Assembly (NCBI GenBank): GCA_019308905.1
Contig: JAFDHF010000001.1
Coordinates: forward strand, 124,001-188,000
Reading direction: 5' to 3'
From: Deltaproteobacteria bacterium
Lineage (GTDB): Bacteria; Desulfobacterota; BSN033; WVXP01
DNA length: 64,000 bases
This document shows, in pieces, positions 39,515-48,504 of this stretch. Both the position numbers and the translations under genes were made by a program. The stretch's first letter is position 1; every line of letters begins with the position of its first letter. The notes under the pieces were generated by a model. The model was not told the origin of the DNA. It did no database searches and saw only the letters and a list, made by a program, of their open reading frames with translations.

Positions 39515-41895
39515 CCACTCCGCCCATTGCCATAGGAGCCGGTTCCCTGGATATCACCGGAACCCGGGCCCGGCCAACAGAACACGGCCTCGGCTTCCAC
39601 ATAGTCAATACTATCCCTTCGTATCTCATCTGCCAACACCCTTCTGACCTCCTCCTTAGCGGAGAAATACACGACCTGCCAGCCGGAAGCAGAGATCGAC
39701 TTGAGCACCTCCATCTGCCTTCGCAGTCTTTCCTCGTCCGCTTTTATGAAGGGATCGTCCATGAGGAAAAAACCCTTCCCTCCCTTCAGAAGTCTCTCAC
39801 CCAAGGCAAGCCGGATGGAAAGGTACAACTGGTCGTAAGCACCTCCCGACAGCTTCTCCGCGCCCAGTCGAACCCCGTCGGCCCGCTCCACCTCGATCCG
39901 CCCCAGGCGCTGGTTAAGGGTGACCTCCCTGTAGAGTCCTCCGGTTATCCTCACAAAGTACCCCGAAACAGGGCCTCCAGGCTCGAAGAGCTCGGATATC
40001 TTCTCCTTCTCTTCTCCTTCTATCTCTTCGAAGATGGATATGGCCTTCAAAGCGGAGTTCCTAATCCTGCTGTTCCGGGCAAGGAAATCCTCGAGTCTCT
40101 TCCTGATCCCCCTCAGATCCACCGAGGTTCGACAGTAGAGATACTCTTCACCCGGCCGGAGAATCTCATTGGCCTTCCGTTCGATCTCTTCCATTCTTCT
40201 CTGGAAAGAGCCTACCTTATCCCTGGTTTCTGCCAGACTCTCAAGGAGCCCTTGCCTCTCCTGCTCCAGCTCTGCCACGGTTTCCTCGCTGTATCTGGTA
40301 CCCCCGGCCCTGTCCCGGTACTTCTCAAGCCTTGCTATCTCTTTCTCCCAGTATGGGACATTTACCGCCAACCCTCCCTGAATCTCTCCGAATTGGCTTC
40401 TCAAAACGCTTGCAGACTCTCCTGCCGATTTCTCGAGGTTCTGCTTCAGGCCGACTCTCTCCATATACTCCTCCAGAGACTCGACTCCGGAACGCCTTCT
40501 TATCTCATCGATCTTCCCATTCGCCTCCATGATCTTTCTATCGACTTCCGGGATAGCCCTCTCTTCCACTTCCCTGATTCTCTCCTCCGTGCTCTCCTTC
40601 CTCCTCCTCACGTCCTGGAGTTCCTCACTCCTCCTGATGAATTCCGCGTCGAACCGGTGGATTTTCGACAGAATCTCCTCCACCGTTCCTCCGCTCAGAT
40701 CGAGCCTCGAGAGACTCAATTTGATTCTTTCAAAGTCGGCGGCAAGGGAAGCCCGGTACCTCACCGTCCTGAACCTGGCTACCCACAGCACCAGGGCCGA
40801 AACAAGGAGCAGAGGGCAGAGCACCAGGAACACTCGGGAGGGCTCGATCAGCAGCCCGAGCAGGCAGATACCGGCCAACAGTGAGGAGATGAGTCCCGCA
40901 CCATGGAAAAACCTCTCCTGGTTCTCCATGGAAACCAGACGCTGCCTCCTTCTTCCATAGTCGTTCAATTCCTGCCTGATCTCGTTGTCGAGCCGGTTTT
41001 TCACCTCTCTCATCACCTGGAGATCGCTCTGTTTCGTATCAAACGCTCTAACCAGGGATTTGAGTTCGGCACCTCTTATCTCCAACTCCCTCTCAAGGGC
41101 CTTGCGGTCATCACGGAGTCTCTGAATATCCCTGCTGCAGTCTCTCCATACCTGGCCGCTTTTCTCCTCATAGACCCCCATACCGCCCAATCTCCCCAGG
41201 GACTCCCTGAGGCTGTCGAAGGCTCTTTTCCCCTTCTCGTATCGCTCCCTTCTGCGGGCCGCCTCGAGTTCTTCCATCATCTCCCCTATACGGTCCAGGC
41301 GGTCACCGTAACGAGCAGCCTCCTCTTCGAGGTCGTCGAAATTTTCTTGCCTCACCTCCTCGAGGAGACCCTCTATCTTGCCCAGGAGTTCTTCCCCTCC
41401 CTCTATTCGAGTCTTCAGTTTCTCTTCCTTGATATCGCGGAACGAACCTGTAGGAGTTATTCTGCCGATTTCCCGAAGGGCCTCCTTTATCCTCGCAATC
41501 TCGGCAGTTCTCAGACCGAGCAGCCGGTCTGTCAATCCCGCATAGAACTGCTGCTCCCGGGAGATGGAGAGGTCACTGTTTCTTATGACAAAGATGTTCC
41601 TGCATTCCGCGGAACTCAGGTCCAGAACCTTTGGGAGGGTCCCTCTTTCCGGGAGCTTTACTTCCCTGCCTTCCCCCTCCTCCAGGATGACGTAGCCCTC
41701 CGGGCTCTCCTCGACGCGATCTATCAACTCAAAATCCTTTATATTCTTCCCGAGCATCAGCTTCACAAGGGCATCTATGGTGAGGGTCTTGCCCCGCTCG
41801 TTCCTGCCGAAGATGAGGCTGAGATTACGCCTGAAAGTGCACCCCCTGTCGTGGAGGGGACCGTACCGTCTTACGAGGAACTCCTTGATTCTCAT
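39511..41895 (-). CDS. Rad50/SbcC-like ATPase with a central membrane hairpin (YhaN type)
   Basis: The 794-residue protein has Walker A GRNERGKTL near residue 30 and two long coiled coils. Two hydrophobic segments separate the coils (about 330-375, LISSLLAGICLLGLLI and VFLVLCPLLLVSALVLWV). The C-terminal half has the ABC signature LSGGAYDQLYLSIRLALGERL and Walker B FFLMDDPF. The position of the membrane segments matches YhaN-like proteins, which pair with the Mre11-like YhaO. The likely role is DNA end processing at the membrane. It overlaps the Mre11-like gene and surE by 4 bp each. There is no zinc-hook CxxC in the middle. Confidence 0.87.
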   Translation of the reverse strand: MRIKEFLVRRYGPLHDRGCTFRRNLSLIFGRNERGKTLTIDALVKLMLGKNIKDFELIDRVEESPEGYVILEEGEGREVKLPERGTLPKVLDLSSAECRNIFVIRNSDLSISREQQFYAGLTDRLLGLRTAEIARIKEALREIGRITPTGSFRDIKEEKLKTRIEGGEELLGKIEGLLEEVRQENFDDLEEEAARYGDRLDRIGEMMEELEAARRRERYEKGKRAFDSLRESLGRLGGMGVYEEKSGQVWRDCSRDIQRLRDDRKALERELEIRGAELKSLVRAFDTKQSDLQVMREVKNRLDNEIRQELNDYGRRRQRLVSMENQERFFHGAGLISSLLAGICLLGLLIEPSRVFLVLCPLLLVSALVLWVARFRTVRYRASLAADFERIKLSLSRLDLSGGTVEEILSKIHRFDAEFIRRSEELQDVRRRKESTEERIREVEERAIPEVDRKIMEANGKIDEIRRRSGVESLEEYMERVGLKQNLEKSAGESASVLRSQFGEIQGGLAVNVPYWEKEIARLEKYRDRAGGTRYSEETVAELEQERQGLLESLAETRDKVGSFQRRMEEIERKANEILRPGEEYLYCRTSVDLRGIRKRLEDFLARNSRIRNSALKAISIFEEIEGEEKEKISELFEPGGPVSGYFVRITGGLYREVTLNQRLGRIEVERADGVRLGAEKLSGGAYDQLYLSIRLALGERLLKGGKGFFLMDDPFIKADEERLRRQMEVLKSISASGWQVVYFSAKEEVRRVLADEIRRDSIDYVEAEAVFCWPGPGSGDIQGTGSYGNGRSG

Positions 41896-42953
41896 CGCAT
41901 GGCATCCATCATCGCCCTGGTCGCGATCTTGAGCACCTCTTCCTTCTCCCGTTCCTTGTATCCTATCCGCCCCAATTTTTCGACAAAACTCCTGAACAGA
42001 TCGTCCTCGAGGATCGACTCGATATCCTTGAACTCATAATGTTCCTCTACGCACCTCCCCCCACAAATCCCCTTGATCTCTTCCACAAGCCGGCTCTCTC
42101 CCATCCCGGCGGTCCTGCCGTTCAGGAAGCCCTTGACGGTGAGAATGATTCTCGCCTCACCGCAAATTCCACCGAGACGTCCCCTCACCACCTCGAGGGG
42201 CTTCTCGTCTCCAAAGGGATCGAGTTCTATCACCACCTCCTCAAAATGAGGCGAATCCAGGGGGTACTCGGACGGCATACTACCAGGCTCAAAAAGATTG
42301 ACCTTCCTCCGGCCCCTCTCCCTTCTCGTTATCGACACAGGAGAGCCCGGATACACGAAATACCCCCCCTTGGCCAGACTCCAGAAATGGATCCTCGAAT
42401 GGAAATGACCGGCGAGGACATAGTCGAGGTCCAGGTCCTTGAAATAGGAGAGTTTGACCGGCATGTATCTCTCTTCGCCTTCCTCACCAAAGTCCCCTCT
42501 CGAGAAGAATGCATCCAGCAGTTCCCCGTGGTACAGCAGTATCTCGCATCTGTCCGAGGCGAGGCGGCTTCCCAGGATCCTGAGCCTCCGGAGGATCTCC
42601 TCCCCTCCTATGGGCTCAAAGGGCATCCCCCAAATCCTCACCGTCTTGTATTCGAACGGAGCATCGAGACGGGTCAGGACGACCACGTCTTCCCCGAACC
42701 AGACATCCTTCCTGTACGCGTCCCTGTCGTGATTCCCGGGAATCAGAACAATCTTGAACCCTGTCTGAGAAAAGACCTCCCGTATTGCCGGCCGCAGCTC
42801 TTCGGCGTCTCCCTCCCCGTCGAAGAGGTCCCCGCTCACCACGAGTAGATCGATACCCTCCTTCCTGCCCAGCAAGACGAGAGACTCAAGGGTCTGCCAC
42901 CTCTCATCTCCTTTGGTCCTGAGATGGATGTCAGCCGTATGGAGGATCTTCAT
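41892..42953 (-). CDS. Mre11/SbcD-like DNA repair exonuclease
   Basis: The 353-residue metallophosphoesterase has all phosphodiesterase motifs: HTADIHL, VVSGDLFDGEGD, IPGNHDRDAY, YHGELL and YVLAGHFHSRIHF. A C-terminal capping or partner-binding region follows (about 230-353). It overlaps the Rad50-like ATPase by 4 bp and surely forms a complex with it. Start ATG 42953 follows AAAGGGAC; the longer frame would run through tRNA-Pro and is rejected. Confidence 0.93.
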   Translation of the reverse strand: MKILHTADIHLRTKGDERWQTLESLVLLGRKEGIDLLVVSGDLFDGEGDAEELRPAIREVFSQTGFKIVLIPGNHDRDAYRKDVWFGEDVVVLTRLDAPFEYKTVRIWGMPFEPIGGEEILRRLRILGSRLASDRCEILLYHGELLDAFFSRGDFGEEGEERYMPVKLSYFKDLDLDYVLAGHFHSRIHFWSLAKGGYFVYPGSPVSITRRERGRRKVNLFEPGSMPSEYPLDSPHFEEVVIELDPFGDEKPLEVVRGRLGGICGEARIILTVKGFLNGRTAGMGESRLVEEIKGICGGRCVEEHYEFKDIESILEDDLFRSFVEKLGRIGYKEREKEEVLKIATRAMMDAMR

Positions 42954-42995
42954 GTCCCTTTCACCATGCACCCCGATCCAGCCCAAAAAAAAACA

Positions 42996-43069
42996 TCGGG
43001 GCGGCCGGATTTGAACCGGCGACCACTGGCACCCCATACCAGTGCGCTACCAGGCTGCGCCACGCCCCG
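42996..43069 (-). tRNA. tRNA-Pro(GGG)
   Basis: The cloverleaf reads: acceptor CGGGGCG/CGCCCCG, D-arm GCGCAGCCTGGTAGCGC, anticodon arm CTGGT-ATGGGGT-GCCAG giving anticodon GGG, T-arm GCCGG-TTCAAAT-CCGGC, discriminator A. The CCA end is not encoded; the next bases are TGT followed by a run of T, which may help stop transcription. Promoter at 43080-43108. Confidence 0.95.
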
Positions 43070-43079
43070 ACGCTCTTTC

Positions 43080-43108
43080 AATATACTGAAAGGAAATCCA
43101 AATGTCCA
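43080..43108 (-). promoter_or_regulatory. Sigma-70 promoter for tRNA-Pro
   Basis: On the minus strand TGGACA (43108-43103) and TATATT (43085-43080) are 17 bp apart; the start point would be a few bases before the tRNA 5' end at 43069. Read-through could also serve the Mre11-like operon. Confidence 0.65.
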
Positions 43109-43234
43109 GAACTTCAGCTGCTGTTGTCTTCAAGAAAAGGCAGGAATAAGGCACAACTCTCGGACTTGTCTGGGCCCCAGGATCGGCCAAAGGCCGGTTA
43201 CGGGAACCCCCCGCTCTGCTGTTTCGGTTGGAGA

Positions 43235-43606
43235 TCACTCCAGTATCTGTCTGATTCCTTCCAGTTCCGCCTTCAGGTCGACAAAAAACTCTTGCAACTT
43301 CTCCCTGTCAATCCCGGGCTTGTTCTGCCTCCCACCGCTCCTGGCCAACTCCCTTATCTTCGGCTTCGCCCCTGCAATGGTGTAGCCCTCGTCATACAAA
43401 AGCCGTCTGATCTCGAGGATCAGCTCCAGGTCTCTCTTCCGGTACAGACGCTGGAGGGATCGACTCTTCAAGGGCCTAATCTCCTTGAACTCCGATTCCC
43501 AGTACCTCAAGACATGAGGCTTTACCCCCGTGATCCTGCCAACCTCTCCTATTCTATAGTAGATCTTGTCGGCAAAAGGCTTCGACCCCAACCGATCTCT
43601 CCTCAC
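43235..43606 (-). CDS. MerR-family regulator next to ihfA
   Basis: The 123-residue protein has an N-terminal MerR helix-turn-helix (YYRIGEVGRITGVKPHVLRYWE, with the following EFKEIRP) and a short helical C-terminus without the Cys of metal sensors. Such genes often follow ihfA or pheT in related bacteria; targets are unknown. It begins with GTG overlapping the ihfA stop (GTGA). Confidence 0.88.
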   Translation of the reverse strand: MRRDRLGSKPFADKIYYRIGEVGRITGVKPHVLRYWESEFKEIRPLKSRSLQRLYRKRDLELILEIRRLLYDEGYTIAGAKPKIRELARSGGRQNKPGIDREKLQEFFVDLKAELEGIRQILE

Positions 43607-43890
43607 TTCCTGTTAGCCCTGTTCAATGAGTTCTTGAGAACCTGACTCGGCTTGAAGGTCAGGATTCTTCTCGCAGATATCTCGATATCGTCACCGGTCT
43701 GAGGATTTCGCCCCCTCCTGGCGCGCTTGTTCCGCACAACAAAATTCCCGAATCCGGAGATCTTGATCTTCTCACCCCTCTCCAGTGTCTCCTTCATGAC
43801 ATCAAAGATCGTCTCCACGGCATGAACGGCCTCCTTCTTGGAGAAACCCACCTTCTCGTACACACTGCTGATGATATCCACCTTTGTCAT
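43603..43890 (-). CDS. ihfA: Integration host factor alpha subunit / HU-like DNA-bending protein
   Basis: A 95-residue HU/IHF family protein: MTKVDIISSVYEKVGFSKKEA, IKISGFGNFVVRNKRARRGRNP (beta-arm with the intercalating Pro) and ARRILTFKPSQVLKNSLN. The position after pheT supports the alpha subunit. Start ATG 43890 has a perfect AGGAGG upstream; the longer frame to 43941 is rejected. Confidence 0.94.
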   Translation of the reverse strand: MTKVDIISSVYEKVGFSKKEAVHAVETIFDVMKETLERGEKIKISGFGNFVVRNKRARRGRNPQTGDDIEISARRILTFKPSQVLKNSLNRANRK

Positions 43891-44011
43891 AACGGAACCT
43901 CCTTTAGTCATGGGACCACCTCTGGAGTCAAAGAGAACCACGGGACTTCATATTGATTGGAGACAAAGCCCCCGCCGCCTCCGACCCCGCCAGGCAACCC
44001 TGGATCTCCAT

Positions 44012-46498
44012 CTACTCCCTGAGTCTGGCTCCCAGTGCATTGGACAGCCTATCGATGATATTCTCCCGCGTCTCTTTTATCTCCTCCGCCCTGAGCACGT
44101 GATCGTCCGCCTGATAAACAAGGGAAAAGGCAATACTTTTCTCCCCCTCCGGGATCTTCGCCCCCCTCCAAACGTCAAAGAGCTCCACCTCTTTGACGAG
44201 GGGGCTCCCAGCTTCCATGACCACACTGACGATCTCGTGGAACGGGATCTCCTCCTTTAGAACCACGGCCAGATCCTCTCTTGCTGCAGGAAAAGGTGAA
44301 ATCGGCCTATAGCGCCGCTCCCTTCTCCGTCCGAAGAGCAAATCCAGATTCAACTCCGCAGCCGCTACCGGTTGATCAGGCAGCTCGAAATTGCGTTGGA
44401 CATCCGGATGGAGTTCGCCGAGGTACCCCGCGTCTTCCCCGCCGGCACGGACTACCGCGCTCTTACCCGGATGGAATGGCCCGTAAGTGGCAGGAACATA
44501 CTCGCAGGGGACAACCCCCAAACGGCCGAAAAGAACGTCAAGAATGCCCTTCAAATGGAAGAATCCAACCATGCCGCTCTCCGGACCGCCCCACCATCCC
44601 TTGTCCGCGGGACCGGAAACCACGATCCCCAGGCGATGTTCCTCCTCCGGAAGCTCCTGATCAGGCAAAGGCCGATAGACCCGGCCAATCTCAAAGAACA
44701 TCAACTGGTTTGAGAATCTGGAATTGAAACAGACCGTCTCGAGCATCCCGGCCAGGAGACTCCTCCGCATGACCGTCTTGTCCAGGCTGACCGGGTTCAC
44801 CAGCCTGATGAACTCCGACAGATCGGGCTCTCTCTTACCGGGATCGAGTTTGGAGACACTCTCCCCGTTGGTCATGGTGTAGGTGATGACCTCCATGAGA
44901 CCGCAGCCTGCCAGTACGTCCCGTATCTGTTCCTCAAAGTCCAGATAGGGGCTGGACCGCTGGGGCGGCAGAACGTCTTGCATCAGAGTGGCCGGAATCT
45001 TGTCATACCCGTGGATTCTGGCCACCTCTTCTATGAGATCCACGGCAATGGAGACATCAAGACGGTGGGTGGGGACCGTCACGGCGAGGGTCCCCGGCTC
45101 CTCTGTCTTCACGCACTGGAATTCCAGAGACTCGAGAATAGCCGAGACCCTCTCCACCGGGAAATCCATGCCGAGGATTCTCCTGATCTCACCCGTGCTC
45201 AGGTGGATGACTCTCTCCTCCACCCTGACAGGATAGGCATCGGCAATCTCAGGGGAGACCGCAGCCCCGGAAAATCCCTTGACCAGAAGGCTTGCCCGTT
45301 GTAAGGTCGGAACCGTCAGCTCAGGATCGATACCCTTGCCGAATCGGAGAGAGGCCTCGCTGGGGAGCTTGAGGGCCTGCACGGTCCGTCTGATGCTGGT
45401 CAGCTCGAAGTTCGCCGCCTCCAGGAGAATCGATCTGGTACCCTCGCCGACTTCCGAATCGAGCCCTCCCATGACACCTGCGATGGCGATCGGCCCGCCC
45501 TCGTCCGCTATCAAGAGGTTCTGGTCCGTGAGTCCCCTGAGCACGCCATCGAGGGTGACTATCTCTTCCCCCGGCTGCGCTCTCCGGACCAATACCCTCT
45601 TACCCCTTATCTTCTCATAGTCGAAGGCATGGAGGGGCTGACCCAATTCCCACATGCAGTAGTTGGTCACATCCACCACGTTGTTGATGGGACGCATCCC
45701 GGCCAAGCGCAGGCGATTCTGCATCCACATGGGAGACGGCCCGATCCTCACCCCCTCGATCAGACAAGCGGAGTATCTGGAGCAGAGCTCCGGCTCAAGG
45801 ATCTCCACACTCACATAACTCGTCGTGGCCTTCCGCGGGTTCTCATCGGTCAAACACCTCCATCCTCCCTCGCTGCTCAGAGCAAGGGCGTCGGGGGGAA
45901 GCCTCTTCAAGGCCTGACCTGTCAGGGCTGCCACCTCTCGGGCTACCCCTATGATCGAGAAACACCGGCCGAGATTCGGGGTCAGGTCGAGATCCAGCAC
46001 GGTATCGCCGAGATAGTCCTGAAGGGGAGTACCCACGGGCACCTCTGGATCGAGGATCATCACGCCACTGTGATCTTCCGAGATACCGAGTTCTCTCTCT
46101 GAACAGAGCATCCCCTCTGACCGAACTCCCCTTATCTCCGCGGGCTTCAGGATGATCCGCCGTTGTCCACCCGATTCAGGATCCAGGAAGGAAGCACCGG
46201 GAAGGGCCAGAACAACCTTTTGCCCCCGGTCACCAACCCGGACGTTCGGTGCTCCACTCACGGTTTCGGCCACGCGGCCCGATCCATAAGCCACCCTGGC
46301 GACGGTCAATCTGTCGGCCTCCGGGTGCGGTCTGACCTCCACGATCTCGCCCACCAGGATCAGTTCCCTGTCCCAGTCCCGGCCCACAAGGTCTATCTTT
46401 GAGACCTCCAGGCCGGCCATGGTCAGAGTTTCCGCCAGTGATTCGGGGGCGACCTCAACAGAGACAAAATCCCTCAGCCAACTCAAGGGAACTCGCAT
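44012..46498 (-). CDS. pheT: Phenylalanyl-tRNA synthetase beta subunit
   Basis: The 828-residue beta chain of the alpha2-beta2 enzyme. It has the N-terminal tRNA-binding (EMAP-like) domain, the B3/B4 editing domain (NVVDVTNYCMWELGQPLHAFD), B5, a catalytic-like core, and the C-terminal ferredoxin-like anticodon-binding domain (RYRPISPFPAAREDLAVVL). Length is normal. It lies between pheS (91 bp upstream) and ihfA (121 bp downstream). Confidence 0.97.
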   Translation of the reverse strand: MRVPLSWLRDFVSVEVAPESLAETLTMAGLEVSKIDLVGRDWDRELILVGEIVEVRPHPEADRLTVARVAYGSGRVAETVSGAPNVRVGDRGQKVVLALPGASFLDPESGGQRRIILKPAEIRGVRSEGMLCSERELGISEDHSGVMILDPEVPVGTPLQDYLGDTVLDLDLTPNLGRCFSIIGVAREVAALTGQALKRLPPDALALSSEGGWRCLTDENPRKATTSYVSVEILEPELCSRYSACLIEGVRIGPSPMWMQNRLRLAGMRPINNVVDVTNYCMWELGQPLHAFDYEKIRGKRVLVRRAQPGEEIVTLDGVLRGLTDQNLLIADEGGPIAIAGVMGGLDSEVGEGTRSILLEAANFELTSIRRTVQALKLPSEASLRFGKGIDPELTVPTLQRASLLVKGFSGAAVSPEIADAYPVRVEERVIHLSTGEIRRILGMDFPVERVSAILESLEFQCVKTEEPGTLAVTVPTHRLDVSIAVDLIEEVARIHGYDKIPATLMQDVLPPQRSSPYLDFEEQIRDVLAGCGLMEVITYTMTNGESVSKLDPGKREPDLSEFIRLVNPVSLDKTVMRRSLLAGMLETVCFNSRFSNQLMFFEIGRVYRPLPDQELPEEEHRLGIVVSGPADKGWWGGPESGMVGFFHLKGILDVLFGRLGVVPCEYVPATYGPFHPGKSAVVRAGGEDAGYLGELHPDVQRNFELPDQPVAAAELNLDLLFGRRRERRYRPISPFPAAREDLAVVLKEEIPFHEIVSVVMEAGSPLVKEVELFDVWRGAKIPEGEKSIAFSLVYQADDHVLRAEEIKETRENIIDRLSNALGARLRE

Positions 46499-46589
46499 AT
46501 GCTTCCGATCTTCAGCAGCCTTACCGCTGCAACGCTCTGGCCAGCCCTCCTTTGTCTCCGAAGGACGGGAAGGGGGCAGAAGAACCTCG

Positions 46590-47630
46590 TCAACCGAACT
46601 GTTTCAGAAACCGGAGATCGTTCCGGAAGAAAAGCCTGATATCATCGATGCCGTACTTCAACATGAAAATCCGTTCGGGTCCCATGCCGAAAGCAAAACC
46701 GCTGAAAACCTCAGGATCATACCCGCCGTTCTCAAGAACCTTGGGATGCACCATGCCGGCCCCCAGGATCTCCACCCATCCCGTATACTTGCACACTGAA
46801 CAACCCGCCCCTCCACAGACGAGGCAGTCCATATCGACCTCGACGCTCGGCTCGGTGAAGGGAAAGTGGCTGCATCGAAAACGGATCTTGCGTTCCGATC
46901 CGAACATCTTCCTGCCAAACTCGATGAGGACTCCCTTCAGGTCTGCCATGGTGATCTTCCTGCCCACAGCGAGCCCCTCCACCTGGTGGAACATCACCTC
47001 TGAACGTGCCGTGATCGCCTCGTAACGATAGCACTTTCCAGGCAGAATGACCCTGATGGGTTCGGGGCAGAAAGCCTTCATGGCCCGGATCTGGCCGGGA
47101 GAGGTATGGGTCCGCAACAGGAGGGTGTCGCTGATATACAGGGTGTCCCACATATCCCTGGCAGGGTGGTTGGCAGGCATGTTGAGGAGTTCAAAATTGT
47201 AGTAGTCTGTTTCGATCTCTGGCCCGTCAAAGACCTGGAATCCCATTTCTGAAAAGATCGAGTGGATCTCCCGGAGCACCTGAGTGCTCGGATGGAGGCT
47301 TCCCTGTCTCACCGGCCATCCGGGCAGGGTAACATCGATCCGCTCCCTGAGAAGGGGGTCGATTCTCAGTCTTTCCAGTTCCTCTTTCCGGCTCTCAAAA
47401 GCCTCTTCGAGCCTCTTTCTTGCCAGGTTGGACCGCTTCCCCACAAGGGGGCGCTCCTCTTTTGGAAGGTCTCCGATGCTTCTCTGGAGCCTCACGAGCT
47501 CGGATTTCTTGCCGAGCACCTTGACTCGCCAGTCTTCAAGAGCCTCGACCGTTTCAACCTCTTTGAGCTTTGAGAGAGTCTCCTCCTCCAGATGTGCGAT
47601 CCTCTCTATGATCAAATGACCCTCTTCCAT
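46590..47630 (-). CDS. pheS: Phenylalanyl-tRNA synthetase alpha subunit
   Basis: The 346-residue catalytic subunit has an N-terminal coiled coil that binds tRNA, class II motif 2 (CYRYEAITARSEVMFHQVEG) and a C-terminal motif 3 (FGMGPERIFMLKYGI). PANHPARDMWDTLYI is the typical phenylalanine-pocket segment. The CLVCGGAGCSVCKYTGW zinc-like stretch is common in the family. A 208-bp gap with a G-rich tract separates it from rplT. Confidence 0.97.
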   Translation of the reverse strand: MEEGHLIIERIAHLEEETLSKLKEVETVEALEDWRVKVLGKKSELVRLQRSIGDLPKEERPLVGKRSNLARKRLEEAFESRKEELERLRIDPLLRERIDVTLPGWPVRQGSLHPSTQVLREIHSIFSEMGFQVFDGPEIETDYYNFELLNMPANHPARDMWDTLYISDTLLLRTHTSPGQIRAMKAFCPEPIRVILPGKCYRYEAITARSEVMFHQVEGLAVGRKITMADLKGVLIEFGRKMFGSERKIRFRCSHFPFTEPSVEVDMDCLVCGGAGCSVCKYTGWVEILGAGMVHPKVLENGGYDPEVFSGFAFGMGPERIFMLKYGIDDIRLFFRNDLRFLKQFG

Positions 47631-47806
47631 TCGAACTCTCGATTTCCACCCTGGCTCTGTAGCTTTACAGGAAAGCGGGTCTATGACAGTGGAAAACCCG
47701 TGGATTGCAGTCGCTGGAAAGGCTGATCACGCCGGACCGTTCACGGAGACAAACGACCCGACCCGGATATACCAAAGAGCCTTCTCCTTTCATCCTGCAG
47801 AGAAAA

Positions 47807-47830
47807 CCCCAACCCCCTCCCCCCCAACCC
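47807..47830 (-). other. G-quadruplex-forming tract between rplT and pheS
   Basis: On the transcribed minus strand the RNA reads GGG-UU-GGGGGGG-A-GGGGG-UU-GGGG: four G-runs of three or more with 1-2-nt loops within 24 nt. It starts 8 nt after the rplT stop and lies in the leader of pheS. A folded RNA quadruplex could affect read-through or mRNA stability. Confidence 0.45.
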
Positions 47831-47838
47831 GCGAATCG

Positions 47839-48195
47839 CTATGCCAACTTCTCCTTGGCCATCTCCACGACTTTTGCAAATCCCCCGGCGTCAGAAACCG
47901 CCATATCGGCCAGTACCTTCCGGTCCATCCCGATACCGGCCTTGCGGATCCCGGCCATCAATCGGCTGTATGAAATCCCGTAGGACCGAGCCGCGGCGTT
48001 GATCCTGGCGATCCACAACCGCCTGAACTCCCTCTTGCGAACCTTGCGGTCCCGGTATGCATACCTGAGGGAACGGTCAACGGCTTCGGTCGCCGTACGG
48101 AAGAGCCTGGCACGTCCGCCTCGAAAACCTTTGGCCAGTTTAAGAATCGACTTCTTCCTTTTTTTCCGTCTAACAGCACTCGTCACTCTCGGCAT
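47839..48195 (-). CDS. rplT: 50S ribosomal protein L20
   Basis: The 118-residue protein binds 23S rRNA early in assembly; in E. coli it also represses its own operon. Landmarks are [15 protein letters not shown], the long basic helix ([17 protein letters not shown]) and the globular [19 protein letters not shown]. Start ATG 48195 matches the family N-terminus. It is 87 bp after rpmI. Confidence 0.98.
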   Translation of the reverse strand: MPRVTSAVRRKKRKKSILKLAKGFRGGRARLFRTATEAVDRSLRYAYRDRKVRKREFRRLWIARINAAARSYGISYSRLMAGIRKAGIGMDRKVLADMAVSDAGGFAKVVEMAKEKLA

Positions 48196-48282
48196 TGTAT
48201 GGAAACTCCTCTTCCGCCTCCCTTGGAAGCCCACCGGCCTTTACGGAAACAAGCAACCCCCCTCTTTCTGGGCATTCAGCCA

Positions 48283-48480
48283 TCAGGCGTAAGGGATCAA
48301 CTTCCTGATTTCCTTTTCATTGGTCCTGTGAACCACTGTTCCCTTCCTGAGAGACCTCTTCCGTTTCGGAGACTTCTTTGTGAGTATGTGGTTGGCAAAG
48401 GCTTTCTGTCGCCTGATCTTCCCCTTTGCAGTCGTTCTGAAGCGCTTTGCCGCTCCCCTGTTCGTCTTTTGCTTGGGCAC
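48283..48480 (-). CDS. rpmI: 50S ribosomal protein L35
   Basis: The 65-residue protein begins (GTG) [20 protein letters not shown], the L35 signature, and ends in the usual Lys/Arg-rich helix. The GTG at 48480 is right after AAGGGAGAG at good spacing. Upstream in-frame codons would add 8 residues not seen in the family. It sits 24 bp after infC. Confidence 0.97.
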   Translation of the reverse strand: MPKQKTNRGAAKRFRTTAKGKIRRQKAFANHILTKKSPKRKRSLRKGTVVHRTNEKEIRKLIPYA

Positions 48481-48504
48481 GACGTCTCTCCCTTTGCAGA
48501 TCAA

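Noticed and set aside
41892-43037. Longer Mre11-like protein
   Set aside because: The extension would be translated through the tRNA-Pro gene; ATG 42953 has a ribosome-binding site.
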